Assembly: GCF_004114955.1 (NCBI RefSeq)
Contig: NZ_CP030053.1
Coordinates: 1,922,001-1,986,000, forward strand
Direction: 5' to 3'
Length of the DNA: 64,000 nucleotides
Origin: Bradyrhizobium guangzhouense
GTDB lineage: Bacteria; Pseudomonadota; Alphaproteobacteria; Rhizobiales; Xanthobacteraceae
Shown here: in pieces, positions 42,741 to 51,007 of the stretch
How positions within the stretch are numbered: position 1 is the first letter of the stretch
Layout: the number at the start of each line of letters is the position of its first letter
The notes under the pieces: model-generated
What the model was told of the DNA's origin: nothing
Database searches by the model: none
What the model saw: the letters and a program-made list of their open reading frames with translations, nothing else
Made by a program: the position numbers and the translations under genes

Positions 42741-43865
42741 ATGGATGGGGCGAAAACGCTTCTACAGGATCTGGACGACGCGATCGCGCGCGGCAGCGAT
42801 GAAAGCCGGGCGAAGGCGTTGTGGCATGCGACCGATCTTCTGATCACGGGCCGCTACGTCGACGACGATATCAGCATGTTCGGCGAGGTCATCGGCCGGC
42901 TTGCCGACGAGATCGAGGTCGCGGCGCGGGCGCAGCTCTCCGAATTGTTGGCAGGCTGCGATCACGCGCCGCTCAACGTCATCGAGAAGCTCGCGCTCGA
43001 CGACGAGATCGAGGTCGCCGGCCCCGTGCTGCGCGACTCCGTCAGGATCGGCGAGAAGGTGCTGGTCGAAAGCGCCATGACCAAGGGCCAGGCGCATCTG
43101 CTCGCGATCTCCCAGCGCGAGGCGATCGGCGAGGCCGTGACCGACGTTCTCGTCAAACGTGGTAACCAGGAGGTTGTCACCTCGGTTGCCAGGAACGAGG
43201 GCGCGCGCTTCTCGGGCTCGGGCCTGCTGCACATGGTCCGCCGCGCCGAGGGAGATTCGATTCTGGCCGAGCAGCTCGGCCTGCGTAAGGACGTGCCGCG
43301 CCATATCTTCCAGCAACTCATCTCCAAGGCGTCGGAAGACGTTCGTCTCCGGCTTGCGACCGAGCGCCCGGAGATGATGTCGCAGATCCAGAGCTCGGTG
43401 ACCGAGGTGACCGGCGATCTGCAGTCCAAGTTCGGCCCGTCCTCGCGCAGCTACTTCGTCGCCAAGCGCGTGGTGACGACGCAGTACCGGCAGGGCAACC
43501 TCAACCAGGTCTCGATCTCGAACTATGCGCGCCAGCACCGCTTCGACGAGGTGCAGATCGGCCTGTCGCTGCTGTCCTCGCTCCCGGTCGACGTGATCGA
43601 GCGTGCGCTGATGGACCGTAACCGCGAGATGATCCTGGTGCTGTGCAAGGCGCTCGACTTCTCCTGGGACACGACGATGTCGCTGTTGTTCCTGGGCGCC
43701 AAGGATCATCTGATCACGGCGCGCGAGCTTCACGACAACGAGCGCGACTTCGGCCGGCTCAAGATCGAGACCTCGCGCAGCATTCTGAAATTCTACCAGT
43801 CGCGCAAGAACAGCGCCGGCGCCGATCCCGCCACGGGTCGTCAGCCTGAGCTCCAGGTTCACTGA
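42741..43865 (+). CDS. DUF2336 protein
   Basis: A 374-aa protein of the DUF2336 family, known mostly from Alphaproteobacteria and without defined function. Family marks include V-L-V-K-R-G-N-Q-E-V-V-T-S-V-A-R-N-E-G-A-R-F-S (about 138-160) and L-R-K-D-V-P-R-H-I-F-Q-Q. Mostly helical with repeated leucine-rich patches resembling HEAT-like repeats. No signal or membrane segment. ATG 42741 starts the conserved region; ATG 42699 would add 14 residues. A small gene follows after 25 bases and both are flanked by inverted repeat copies. Confidence 0.8.
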   Translation: MDGAKTLLQDLDDAIARGSDESRAKALWHATDLLITGRYVDDDISMFGEVIGRLADEIEVAARAQLSELLAGCDHAPLNVIEKLALDDEIEVAGPVLRDSVRIGEKVLVESAMTKGQAHLLAISQREAIGEAVTDVLVKRGNQEVVTSVARNEGARFSGSGLLHMVRRAEGDSILAEQLGLRKDVPRHIFQQLISKASEDVRLRLATERPEMMSQIQSSVTEVTGDLQSKFGPSSRSYFVAKRVVTTQYRQGNLNQVSISNYARQHRFDEVQIGLSLLSSLPVDVIERALMDRNREMILVLCKALDFSWDTTMSLLFLGAKDHLITARELHDNERDFGRLKIETSRSILKFYQSRKNSAGADPATGRQPELQVH

Positions 43866-43890
43866 GCGGGATATCGAGGGAGTATTTGCA

Positions 43891-44136
43891 ATGTTGCCTC
43901 AATTCGGCACCGCAGTCCGCAAGAACAAAAGCCTCACCAAGACGCTTCCGGTCGAGACCGGTGGTGCGGCTCCGGAGAAGGCCACGGTCGACGCCGCATG
44001 GCTCGTGCTGGAAGCCGCCAACGATCTCGGCGACCACGCCGCGATCGAAGCCTGCCGCCGCGTCATCGACGCCGAGCTGAACGGCACGGTCGCCGCCAGC
44101 GCGGATACCGATCTCGTGGTCGGGTATTTCAGGTAA
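43891..44136 (+). CDS. small hypothetical protein next to DUF2336 gene
   Basis: An 81-aa predicted soluble protein; no family recognised. GAGGGAG lies a few bases before the ATG and supports translation. The middle is helical and Ala-rich (A-A-W-L-V-L-E-A-A-N-D-L-G-D-H-A-A-I). It follows the DUF2336 gene by 25 bases and is probably co-transcribed. It may be a partner protein. Confidence 0.68.
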   Translation: MLPQFGTAVRKNKSLTKTLPVETGGAAPEKATVDAAWLVLEAANDLGDHAAIEACRRVIDAELNGTVAASADTDLVVGYFR

Positions 44137-44223
44137 GGATGCAAAGCTGATCCCCACAGTCGCACGAGCGATCGCTGGCCTATCGCATCTGGCGTGCACG
44201 ATGCTGCGTCATTGACAGTAGGC

Positions 44224-44373
44224 TCCCTCTCCCGCCTGCGGGAGAGGGTTGGGGAGAGGGTGTCTCCGCGATGGGACAATCCCCTAGAGGAAAGAACCCT
44301 CACCCGCCACGCTCGGGACGATGCTTCGCATCGCCCGAGGCGTGTCGGCCTCTCCCGCAAGCGGGAGAGGCGG
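44224..44373. repeat. palindromic repeat copy B, inverted relative to copy A
   Basis: The gap 44137-44394 (258 bases) contains a near copy of the 42421-42546 element in the opposite orientation. Shared blocks include TTGGGGAGAGG, GGGACAATCCCC, AACCCTCACCCGCCACGCTC and GTGTCGG. Copy B carries an extra hairpin segment (GATGC-TTC-GCATC within about 26 bases) where copy A has a few bases. Confidence 0.88.
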
Positions 44374-44394
44374 AGCAAGCCCGCGAGAGCCGGC

Positions 44395-44757
44395 CTAGCC
44401 GCAATTCCAGATCGCGCCGATCGGCGTTCGCGTCCAGCACGGACCGAAGCTGCCGCCATTGTAGCGCGAGCCGCCAAAGCCGGGGCGGCCAAAATAGTGC
44501 CATTCGCCGTCGAAGTAGCGGTAATAGGCCGGCACCGGATCGATGTACCAGGGCCGCTGATTTTCGCGCGCATAACGACGAAAGCCGTTCTTCTGCATGA
44601 AGATCGGCTGGCTGTTGCTCAACGGCTGGCGATAGCCCGGCAGGAAGCCGTAGCCGTGCCAGCTTTGCCTTGGCTTTTTTGCGACGGCCTCTGTGGGCGC
44701 AACGGCCGGCAACAGCGACAGAATGACAGCAAAAGATAGACACAAAATGCGCGACAT
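44395..44757 (-). CDS. small exported hypothetical protein rich in Tyr/Gly/Arg
   Basis: A 120-aa protein with a signal peptide about 1-26 (S-F-A-V-I-L-S-L-L-P-A-V-A-P-T-E-A-V-A). The mature part is rich in Trp, Tyr, Gly and Arg (P-W-Y-I-D-P-V-P-A-Y-Y-R-Y-F-D-G-E-W), a pattern of surface or envelope proteins. It has one Cys pair near the C-terminus. No family recognised. ATG 44757 opens the signal peptide; a start at 44793 is the alternative. Neither has a ribosome site. Confidence 0.6.
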   Translation of the reverse strand: MSRILCLSFAVILSLLPAVAPTEAVAKKPRQSWHGYGFLPGYRQPLSNSQPIFMQKNGFRRYARENQRPWYIDPVPAYYRYFDGEWHYFGRPGFGGSRYNGGSFGPCWTRTPIGAIWNCG

Positions 44758-44837
44758 GGTCAGACCATAGACAGTCGATTGCCGGAAAGCCATTCAAATC
44801 CGGGTGGCGAGTTCGCGGACCCCGCGCGCATGGAAAT

Positions 44838-44866
44838 ACGGCCGGACCGAATCCTGGCCCGGCCGT
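44838..44866 (-). terminator. terminator hairpin of the SDR gene
   Basis: ACGGCCGG (44838-44845) pairs with CCGGCCGT (44859-44866), 16 bases past the SDR stop on the minus strand, with TATTT after the stem. Confidence 0.65.
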
Positions 44867-44881
44867 TTTGCTCCTCGTCGT

Positions 44882-45619
44882 TCAGGCGTTTGCTCCACCG
44901 TCGACGGTGAGCGTCGAGCCGGTGATATATTGCGCTTTCGCGCTCGCCAGGAACGCGACCGCATTGGCGATGTCATCAGGTGCGCCGTAATGGCCGAGCG
45001 CCATGAACTGCTTCAATGTTTCCGCAATCGGGCCGTGGGCCGGGTTCATGTCGGTGTTGATCGAGCCCGGCTGCACCAGGTTGACCGTGATGTCCTTGGG
45101 GCCAAGCTCGCGCGCCAGTCCCTTCGTGAACGCTGATAGCGCCGACTTCGAGGTCGAATATATGCCGAGCGCGGGTGAGGGCACGCGATCGGCAAAATAG
45201 CTGCCGATGGTGATGATGCGCCCGCCCTTGCCGAGATGGCGGAGCGCCGCCTTGCTCGCCACGATCGGCGAACGGACGTTGACATGCAGGAGCGCATCGA
45301 TGTCGGCGAGCGACATGTCGTTGAGGCCGCCCAGGCGCAGAATGCCGGCGTTGTTGACGAGGATATCGAGCCCGCCCAATGCCGCGACTGTTTTGTCGAC
45401 GGAAGCCTGGACGGCGACGACATCGGCGCTGTCGGCCTGGATCGCCACGGCCTTCCGCCCCGTCGCCTTGATCGCGTTGACGACATCAGCGGCGCTGTCC
45501 GCGGATTTTTCGTAAGTGATGGCGACGTCGGCACCTTCTGCGGCAAGCGCCTTCGAGATGGCCGCGCCGATACCCCTGCTTGCGCCCGTCACCAGGGCCC
45601 GTTTTCCTGCCAGTGTCAT
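44882..45619 (-). CDS. SDR-family oxidoreductase (3-oxoacyl reductase-like)
   Basis: A 245-aa classical short-chain dehydrogenase: T-G-A-S-R-G-I-G (11-18), N-N-A-G (about 90), Ser in I-G-S-Y-F, Y-S-T-S-K catalytic Tyr/Lys and the C-terminal T-V-D-G-G. It uses NAD(P)H to reduce or oxidise a carbonyl/alcohol; substrate unknown. It is divergent from a TetR-family gene, separated by 98 bases that hold several inverted half-sites, so it is the likely target of that regulator. Confidence 0.9.
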   Translation of the reverse strand: MTLAGKRALVTGASRGIGAAISKALAAEGADVAITYEKSADSAADVVNAIKATGRKAVAIQADSADVVAVQASVDKTVAALGGLDILVNNAGILRLGGLNDMSLADIDALLHVNVRSPIVASKAALRHLGKGGRIITIGSYFADRVPSPALGIYSTSKSALSAFTKGLARELGPKDITVNLVQPGSINTDMNPAHGPIAETLKQFMALGHYGAPDDIANAVAFLASAKAQYITGSTLTVDGGANA

Positions 45620-45630
45620 CGTGATCTCCT

Positions 45631-45708
45631 ATTCTGTAACGATCGACACAGAATATCTGGGATCTTGATTGGCCCGGTCAAGTCAATTATGTTTTGACCA
45701 TTACAGAA
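45631..45708. promoter_or_regulatory. SDR/TetR divergent promoter with repeated TTCTGTAA half-sites
   Basis: ATTCTGT-N10-ACAGAAT (45631-45654) is an inverted repeat. TTCTGTAA at 45632-45639 recurs inverted as TTACAGAA at 45701-45708. A second dyad, GGTCAA (45676-45681) and TTGACC (45694-45699), lies between them. These are probable operators for the TetR protein. Confidence 0.65.
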
Positions 45709-45717
45709 AGAGAATTC

Positions 45718-46320
45718 ATGGCGGGACGGCCACGGGAATTCGATCGCGAGGCGGCGCTGGAGGCGGCCATGCTGCTGTTCTGGCGCAAGGGCTATGCGGC
45801 AGCCTCGATGAACGATCTGTGCGAGGCGATGGGCGTGCGCTCGCCAAGTCTCTATGCCGCGTTCGAGAGCAAGGAAGCGCTCTATCTCGCGGCGATCGAA
45901 CATTACGTCCAGACAGAGGGCCCCCCGGTGTGGGACAGGCTGGGCGAAGGGGCAACCGCGCGCGAGGGCATCGCCAAGCTGCTGCACAGCGCGGCCGAGA
46001 TCCTGCCCAAATCGCGTTCGGCACCGGCAGGCTGCATGGCCGTGCTCGGCGCTGTCAGCGACGAATGGCCGGCTTCGATCGCCCGCGCCGTCAGGAAAGT
46101 CCGCAGCGACATGCTGAGCAATCTGCACGCACGGCTTCAGGCTGCGGTTGCCGACGGCGAATTGTCCGCCGCGACCGACATCGAGGCTCTCAGCCGTTTC
46201 TATCTCAGCGTCTATCAGGGCATGTCCATCCAGGCCAAGGACGGTGCCACGCAGGCGGAACTGGAGGGCGCCGCCGATGCGGCGATGGCGGCGTGGCCGC
46301 AGTTCCGCAGGACGGGTTGA
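45718..46320 (+). CDS. TetR/AcrR-family transcriptional regulator
   Basis: A 200-aa TetR regulator. Helix-turn-helix about 5-55: R-E-F-D-R-E-A-A-L-E-A-A-M-L-L-F-W-R-K-G-Y and A-S-M-N-D-L-C-E-A-M-G-V-R-S-P-S-L-Y-A-A-F. The C-terminal domain contains A-G-C-M-A-V-L-G, the segment seen in the AcuR/YxaF-like group, some members of which respond to reactive electrophiles through a Cys; that link is only suggestive. ATG 45718 is preceded by AAAGAGA. It is divergent from the SDR gene. Confidence 0.9.
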   Translation: MAGRPREFDREAALEAAMLLFWRKGYAAASMNDLCEAMGVRSPSLYAAFESKEALYLAAIEHYVQTEGPPVWDRLGEGATAREGIAKLLHSAAEILPKSRSAPAGCMAVLGAVSDEWPASIARAVRKVRSDMLSNLHARLQAAVADGELSAATDIEALSRFYLSVYQGMSIQAKDGATQAELEGAADAAMAAWPQFRRTG

Positions 46321-46443
46321 GCTCTTGCGAAACCCATCACCTTATCCGCCTGTGTTGCCGCGTCATGGGTTTCGCTTCCGCTCAACTCATCCGACCAGCT
46401 AGACGAGTTAAGAGCTCCGCTCGATCCATCCTGCAGCCGACAC

Positions 46444-46469
46444 AAAAAGGCCCCGCCGAAGCGAGGCCT
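46444..46469 (-). terminator. rho-independent terminator of the small exported protein gene
   Basis: On the minus strand AGGCCTCG pairs with CGGGGCCT (one G-T pair) and is followed by TTTTTGTG. It lies 25 bases past the stop of the gene at 46495. Confidence 0.85.
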
Positions 46470-46494
46470 CCTTGTTTCACTTTGCGGGCACGAA

Positions 46495-46725
46495 CTAATC
46501 GTCGTCCCAGTGATGGCGGCGGATCACGACGCCGCGGTCGTAGTCGCGGTCGTGGTGGTACCAGCCATGATGCCAGCCGCGGTCATGCTCGTAGATGCGG
46601 GCACGCGGGCCGTAATCATCGCGGTCGCCGCCGACATAGACGCCGAAGCCGGCCGCATTGGCGATGGTGGGGGCACCGATTGCGAGTGTGGCAACCGCCG
46701 CAAGAGCGTAAGTCAGCTTCCTCAT
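46495..46725 (-). CDS. small exported His/Asp/Arg-rich protein
   Basis: A 76-aa protein with a signal peptide about 1-24 (A-L-A-A-V-A-T-L-A-I-G-A-P-T-I-A-N-A). The mature 52 residues are rich in His, Asp, Arg and Tyr (E-H-D-R-G-W-H-H-G-W-Y-H-H-D-R-D-Y). It may bind metal, but no family is recognised. GGAGGAGGAA precedes ATG 46725 with good spacing, so the longer frame upstream is rejected. Confidence 0.72.
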   Translation of the reverse strand: MRKLTYALAAVATLAIGAPTIANAAGFGVYVGGDRDDYGPRARIYEHDRGWHHGWYHHDRDYDRGVVIRRHHWDDD

Positions 46726-46922
46726 CTGTTCCTCCTCCTTCTGCCTCGTCGGTTGGTCAACGGAGGCCGCGGTCGCCTGTTGCAGGAACCGGCAAGAAAC
46801 TTTCTTGAACGCCTGTTCAGGTTTCACACGCTCCATCGTCAGAAAGCCAAAAACACGTGGTGCACTCCGAGTGAACTGGAACATTCGCATCGCGTCGGAT
46901 CGCTGGCCAGCTTGGGGCAAAC

Positions 46923-47288
46923 ATGTCGGAACCGCCATCGATCCTGATCGTGGAGGATGAATATCCGCTTCAGGGCGTGCTCGAGAGCGTGCTGGCGGAT
47001 GCAGGCTTTGCCTCCGACATCCTTTCGTCAGGCGAAGAGGCGATGACCGTGTTCGTCGCGCGCGGCAAGCGTCACAAGGCGCTGGTGACCGATGTCTATC
47101 TGGGCGGCAAGCTCAACGGTTGGGATCTCGCCCGGCGGATGCGGGAAAAGGACCCGGCTCTTCCGGTCGTGTACATTACGGGTAGCGCCGGCGCTGCATT
47201 GTGGAGGTCGCAGGGCGTGCCCAACAGCGTGCTGCTGGAGAAGCCGTTTCATCCCGAACGGCTGGTTGCGGCGCTGATGAGGCTGTGA
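46923..47288 (+). CDS. single-domain response regulator
   Basis: A 121-aa receiver domain with no output domain. It has the acidic pair E-D at 11-12, phosphoacceptor Asp57 in V-T-D-V-Y-L, Thr in Y-I-T-G-S and Lys in L-L-E-K-P-F. It receives phosphate from a histidine kinase and signals by protein binding. Its gene runs toward the hybrid kinase gene (convergent, 156 bases apart), making that kinase a candidate partner. The gap 47289-47444 shows no other gene. Confidence 0.9.
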   Translation: MSEPPSILIVEDEYPLQGVLESVLADAGFASDILSSGEEAMTVFVARGKRHKALVTDVYLGGKLNGWDLARRMREKDPALPVVYITGSAGAALWRSQGVPNSVLLEKPFHPERLVAALMRL

Positions 47289-47444
47289 GCCGGCGGCACG
47301 TCATGCGTCATCGCCTGATGCGATAGATCACGACGTCCTCGCCGTGATGGGTCGTGTGTCAGTGTGTCGGTGCGGAAGCAATCCATGCTGACGGATAACG
47401 GCTCTCGAAGCCTGTTGTCGATCGCTTTCGGAAGCCGATGGGCG

Positions 47445-49151
47445 TCAGCACCGGTTGGATCGTTTGGCCTCCGCGTCGAGCCGAAATTCCGATCTCACGG
47501 CGCTCAGCGCTGCAGCCAGGTCGTCGAGATGATAGGGTTTCGGGAGAATCTGGATGCCCGCCAATTGGGCATCGTGAACTGCGGCTTCGGAGTATCCGCT
47601 GGTCAGAAGCACGGGTATGTCGCTTCGCCGTCGTCTGATCTCGCGGGCCAGCTCGACGCCATTCATGCCGCCCGGCATCATGATGTCGGAAAAGACGAGA
47701 TCGACCGTTCGGCCGTCGGCGAGGGCGCCGAGCGCAGCGGCGCCACTCGCGGTACGCGTGACCTCGTAGCCGAGCTGTGCGAGCATCTCGCTCACCAGCG
47801 CGGCGACCTCATCGTCGTCTTCGACCAGGAGAATTCGGCCATGGTTGCTTCTTGTCGGCCGCGTCATGTTCAGGTCGACGAGATGTAGCTCCCTGGAGGG
47901 AACGTTGTGCGATCGCGGCAAATAGAGTTCGATGTTGGTGCCTTTGCCGATCTCCGATCGAATGCGGACCGTACCACGTGATTGCGTCGTGAATCCGTGG
48001 ACTTGGGCGAGGCCGAGCCCCGAGCCCTTTCCGACCTCCTTGGTCGTGAAGAACGGCTCGAAAACGCGCGACAGGATTTCCGGTCCCATGCCGATGCCGG
48101 TGTCGACGACAGACAGGCGGACAAAGTCGCCTGCGATCTGCTCGTCATTCAGCTCGGGAAGGTTTTCCCCGCGTACGACGATCGTGCCGCCATTGGGCAT
48201 GGCGTCACGGGCGTTGACGGCGAGGTTGAGGATCACGAGCTCGAGCTCGCCGGGATCGACCTCGACCGGCCAGAGATTGTCCGGAAAGTCGAACTCGACG
48301 TGGACGTCGCCTCGCAGGCTCCGATCGAGCAGTTCCCGCATGCCGCCCATCTGCGCCGCGACATCGACGGGTTCTGGCCGCAGTGTCTGCCGGCGAGAGA
48401 AGGCGAGAAGCTGTCGGGTCAGGCTGGCGCCGCGCTGCGCGGCCTGGACCATCCCGTCCATCAGGCGGCGACGGCGGCTTGGGTCTGTCTGACGGTCGAG
48501 CATGTCGAGGCCGCCGGAAATGACCATCAGCAGATTGTTGAAGTCATGCGCCACCCCGCCGGTCAACTGGCCGATGGCTTCGATCTTCTGGGCCTGGCGA
48601 AGCGTCTCCTCGACCCGTGCGCGCTCGTTCATCTCCAGGCGTAACTGCTCATTGGCCTCCGCCAGCGCGCGCGTGCGCTCGACGACCAGCTTTTCGAGTT
48701 GCTGGGCCGTCTGCTCTCGCGCCTGGAGCATTGCCCGGATCTCATATTGACGTCCTCTGGCTCGCATGGCCGACTGAATGGCGCTCGTCAGGGTCATCGG
48801 CTGGACCGGACGTTCGAGCAGCGAGACGTTCCGTAAAAGCGCGACGATATTGCGGCGCCAGGCGACGACAGCCGGTTGCTCGCGATGACTGGTGAGGATC
48901 ACGAAAGGCAGGTCGGACCATGGCGGCTGGTTCGCGATCCATTGCCCGAGCGGCGCGGTGTCCTGTCCGAACAGGCCTTCCTCGGCAACGAAGACCGCGC
49001 CCACGCCAGCGGTCATCTCACTGACGAGTTCGGAAAGATTTCGGCAATTGATCGCCTCGAGACCCGAGCTTCGGAACAGTTCTGCAGCAGCCGGTCCGTC
49101 GCGCCCGATCGGAGCAAAGACGAGAACATGGTGATCTCGCTCGATGCTCAT
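47445..49151 (-). CDS. hybrid sensor histidine kinase with N-terminal pseudo-receiver
   Basis: A 568-aa soluble kinase. Residues about 1-130 resemble a receiver domain but lack its key acids: the Asp position reads A-V-F-V-A-E-E, and the Lys position is Arg114 (L-L-E-R-P). A coiled coil (140-185) follows, then the dimerisation domain with His202 in G-G-V-A-H-D-F-N-N, an ATPase domain ([20 protein letters not shown]) and a C-terminal true receiver (D-I-M-M-P-G with the acceptor Asp near 490, Lys in I-L-P-K-P). It overlaps the upstream kaiC-like gene by ATGA, so the two are coupled. It has no membrane segment. Confidence 0.9.
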   Translation of the reverse strand: MSIERDHHVLVFAPIGRDGPAAAELFRSSGLEAINCRNLSELVSEMTAGVGAVFVAEEGLFGQDTAPLGQWIANQPPWSDLPFVILTSHREQPAVVAWRRNIVALLRNVSLLERPVQPMTLTSAIQSAMRARGRQYEIRAMLQAREQTAQQLEKLVVERTRALAEANEQLRLEMNERARVEETLRQAQKIEAIGQLTGGVAHDFNNLLMVISGGLDMLDRQTDPSRRRRLMDGMVQAAQRGASLTRQLLAFSRRQTLRPEPVDVAAQMGGMRELLDRSLRGDVHVEFDFPDNLWPVEVDPGELELVILNLAVNARDAMPNGGTIVVRGENLPELNDEQIAGDFVRLSVVDTGIGMGPEILSRVFEPFFTTKEVGKGSGLGLAQVHGFTTQSRGTVRIRSEIGKGTNIELYLPRSHNVPSRELHLVDLNMTRPTRSNHGRILLVEDDDEVAALVSEMLAQLGYEVTRTASGAAALGALADGRTVDLVFSDIMMPGGMNGVELAREIRRRRSDIPVLLTSGYSEAAVHDAQLAGIQILPKPYHLDDLAAALSAVRSEFRLDAEAKRSNRC

Positions 49152-50662
49152 TCCCCCGATCCTTCGAGCGATGCCGTACCGGTGTAACGCGGATTGCCGG
49201 AAAAGATGCCGCTGAATTCCTTGAGAGGTGGACCTAGCCAGATTCCGGAGCGGCCCAGGCGAAACTCGCGGATCGTGTGCTCGTGGTGACCGCTGCGCTT
49301 CTTGACGACCGACAAGGCGCGTCGCACGGTGCCGGCGACCTCGAAATATCGCAGCATGACCACGGCGTCGCTCAAATAGCTGATGTCGAGCGGAGTATCC
49401 ATTGGCCCGACCAGCCCATGCTGGGCGAGAATCAGGATGGTCAGCACGCCCTGCTGCGCAAGATAGCTCAGGAGCTCGTGCATCTGCAGGATGAGAAAGC
49501 GCTCGTCCGGCATGGCATTCAGATATCCGTTCAGGCTGTCGATGATGACGATGCGTGCATTGTCCCGTTCGACGCTTTTCCTCACGTTTGCCGCGAACTC
49601 GCCCGGCGATAGTTCGGCCGGATCGATCTGCTGAAACCGGACATGCCCGGACATGATGTACTTTTCGAGCGGCAGGCCGAGCGTCTTGGCGCGTGCTTCA
49701 ACCGTGCCGCGCCCTTCGTCGAAGGCGAAGAAAACGGCATGTTCGCCGCGTTGGGCCGCAGCGATCGCATAAGTCAGGGCGACGGAGGACTTGCCGACGC
49801 CCGCGGCGCCAATCAGAAGCGCATTGGTGCCGCGCTCGAGCCCACCTCCGAGGAGCTGATCCAGCTCGGCGTTGCCGCTCGGCGTATATTCGCCGGAGAA
49901 GGGCTTGTGATGCTCGGCGGCGACCAGCCGCGGAAAGATGTGCAGGCCGCCTTCTTCGATCGTAAAATCATGGAAACCGCCGCGAAACTTGATCCCCCGC
50001 ATCTTGATCACGCGGAGCCGCCGTCGTTCCGCGCCATAGTCGATCGCGAGCTGTTCGAGCATCACGACGCCATGCGCAATCGAATGCAGCTGCAAATCGT
50101 CTTGGGACGACGAGAGATCGTCGAGCAGTACCACCGTGCAGTTGCGGTTGGTGAAGAAGTGCTTCAATGCCAGCACCTGGCGCCTGTAGCGCAAGGGGTT
50201 CTGGGCCAGCAGACGCAGTTCGGACAGGCTGTCGAGCACTACGCGGGTGGGATTGATGCGCTCGACTTCCTTGAAGACGAGATTGGTCGTTTCGTTCAAC
50301 TCCATCTCGGCGGGATGAAACACCGTGAGCTCGCGGTCCGGATCGAGCGTCGTCTCCGGTGGCACAAGTTCAAAGATGTCGACGCCCTCGAGCGACCAGC
50401 CATGTCGTTTCGCGACGAGGTTCAACTCGCGTCGGGTCTCGGATAGGGAAATGTAGAGCACGCGTTCACCGTTGCGGACCCCCTTGAGCAGGAACTGGAG
50501 CGCCATCGTGGTCTTGCCGGTGCCGGGCCTGCCCTCGTACAGATACATCCTGTTGGCATCGAACCCTCCGCCGAGGATGTCATCCAGCCCATCGCTACCG
50601 GTCGAAATCCTCGGCAAATCCCTGGATTCACCGTCTTGCGCGGCGCTGGCCTTGCTGATCAT
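49148..50662 (-). CDS. KaiC-like double-P-loop ATPase
   Basis: A 504-aa protein of the KaiC/RecA superfamily. Two ATPase halves: CI with Walker A G-R-P-G-T-G-K-T-T (44-52) and Walker B R-V-V-L-D-S; CII with Walker A G-A-A-G-V-G-K-S-S (about 286-294) and Walker B I-V-I-I-D-S. Aligned by eye to cyanobacterial KaiC, the CII phosphosite segment reads T-P-L-D-I-S-Y-L-S-D: the Ser is kept and the adjacent Thr is Tyr. kaiB and kaiA were not found in the window. It is coupled to the histidine kinase gene by a four-base overlap, so it probably acts on or senses through that kinase. Confidence 0.92.
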   Translation of the reverse strand: MISKASAAQDGESRDLPRISTGSDGLDDILGGGFDANRMYLYEGRPGTGKTTMALQFLLKGVRNGERVLYISLSETRRELNLVAKRHGWSLEGVDIFELVPPETTLDPDRELTVFHPAEMELNETTNLVFKEVERINPTRVVLDSLSELRLLAQNPLRYRRQVLALKHFFTNRNCTVVLLDDLSSSQDDLQLHSIAHGVVMLEQLAIDYGAERRRLRVIKMRGIKFRGGFHDFTIEEGGLHIFPRLVAAEHHKPFSGEYTPSGNAELDQLLGGGLERGTNALLIGAAGVGKSSVALTYAIAAAQRGEHAVFFAFDEGRGTVEARAKTLGLPLEKYIMSGHVRFQQIDPAELSPGEFAANVRKSVERDNARIVIIDSLNGYLNAMPDERFLILQMHELLSYLAQQGVLTILILAQHGLVGPMDTPLDISYLSDAVVMLRYFEVAGTVRRALSVVKKRSGHHEHTIREFRLGRSGIWLGPPLKEFSGIFSGNPRYTGTASLEGSGE

Positions 50663-51007
50663 CGGATGTCCTGACGCTTTTACCCCAGAAGGGCGCCACT
50701 GATGTTAGGTCCCCGGGATCCGGCTGAGGCTTCGCCCGAAAAGGGATGCCTGACAGGAACTCAAAGGAAGGCCCGGAGTTCCATGCCGGGGCATTACGCC
50801 TGCAGGCTCGGCGGGACCGGCACGGGGGAAGAGTTGGCTGCCCGGCATTTTGCGATCATGCCATTGTGCCAGTGTTTTGCCCGACGGGTCAACCGATTTT
50901 CCGAAATGCGGAAAGTGCACGGCAGCGCCCCTCGCCAGTGGGCCGCGTGGGCCCACCAGCACGTCTACTGTGCATGGGGTTGTTTTCGCGTTTTGGTTTG
51001 CGGGGGG
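50663..51007. other. 345-base gap without a recognised gene
   Basis: Between the kaiC-like start and the feoB stop. No convincing gene. It holds a small hairpin (GTGGGC-N7-GCCCAC near 50939-50957) and a stretch TTTTGCCCGACGGGTCAA that resembles a repeat common in Bradyrhizobium intergenic DNA; the latter is from memory of the genus and was not checked. It must hold the promoter for the kaiC-kinase operon. Confidence 0.55.

Noticed and set aside
49148..50662. A complete cyanobacterial-type clock locus
   Set aside because: No kaiB or kaiA gene is found in the window and the KaiC phosphosite pair is changed.
50705..50962. Small open frames in the gap between feoB and the kaiC-like gene
   Set aside because: No ribosome site, odd composition and no family similarity; treated as non-coding.
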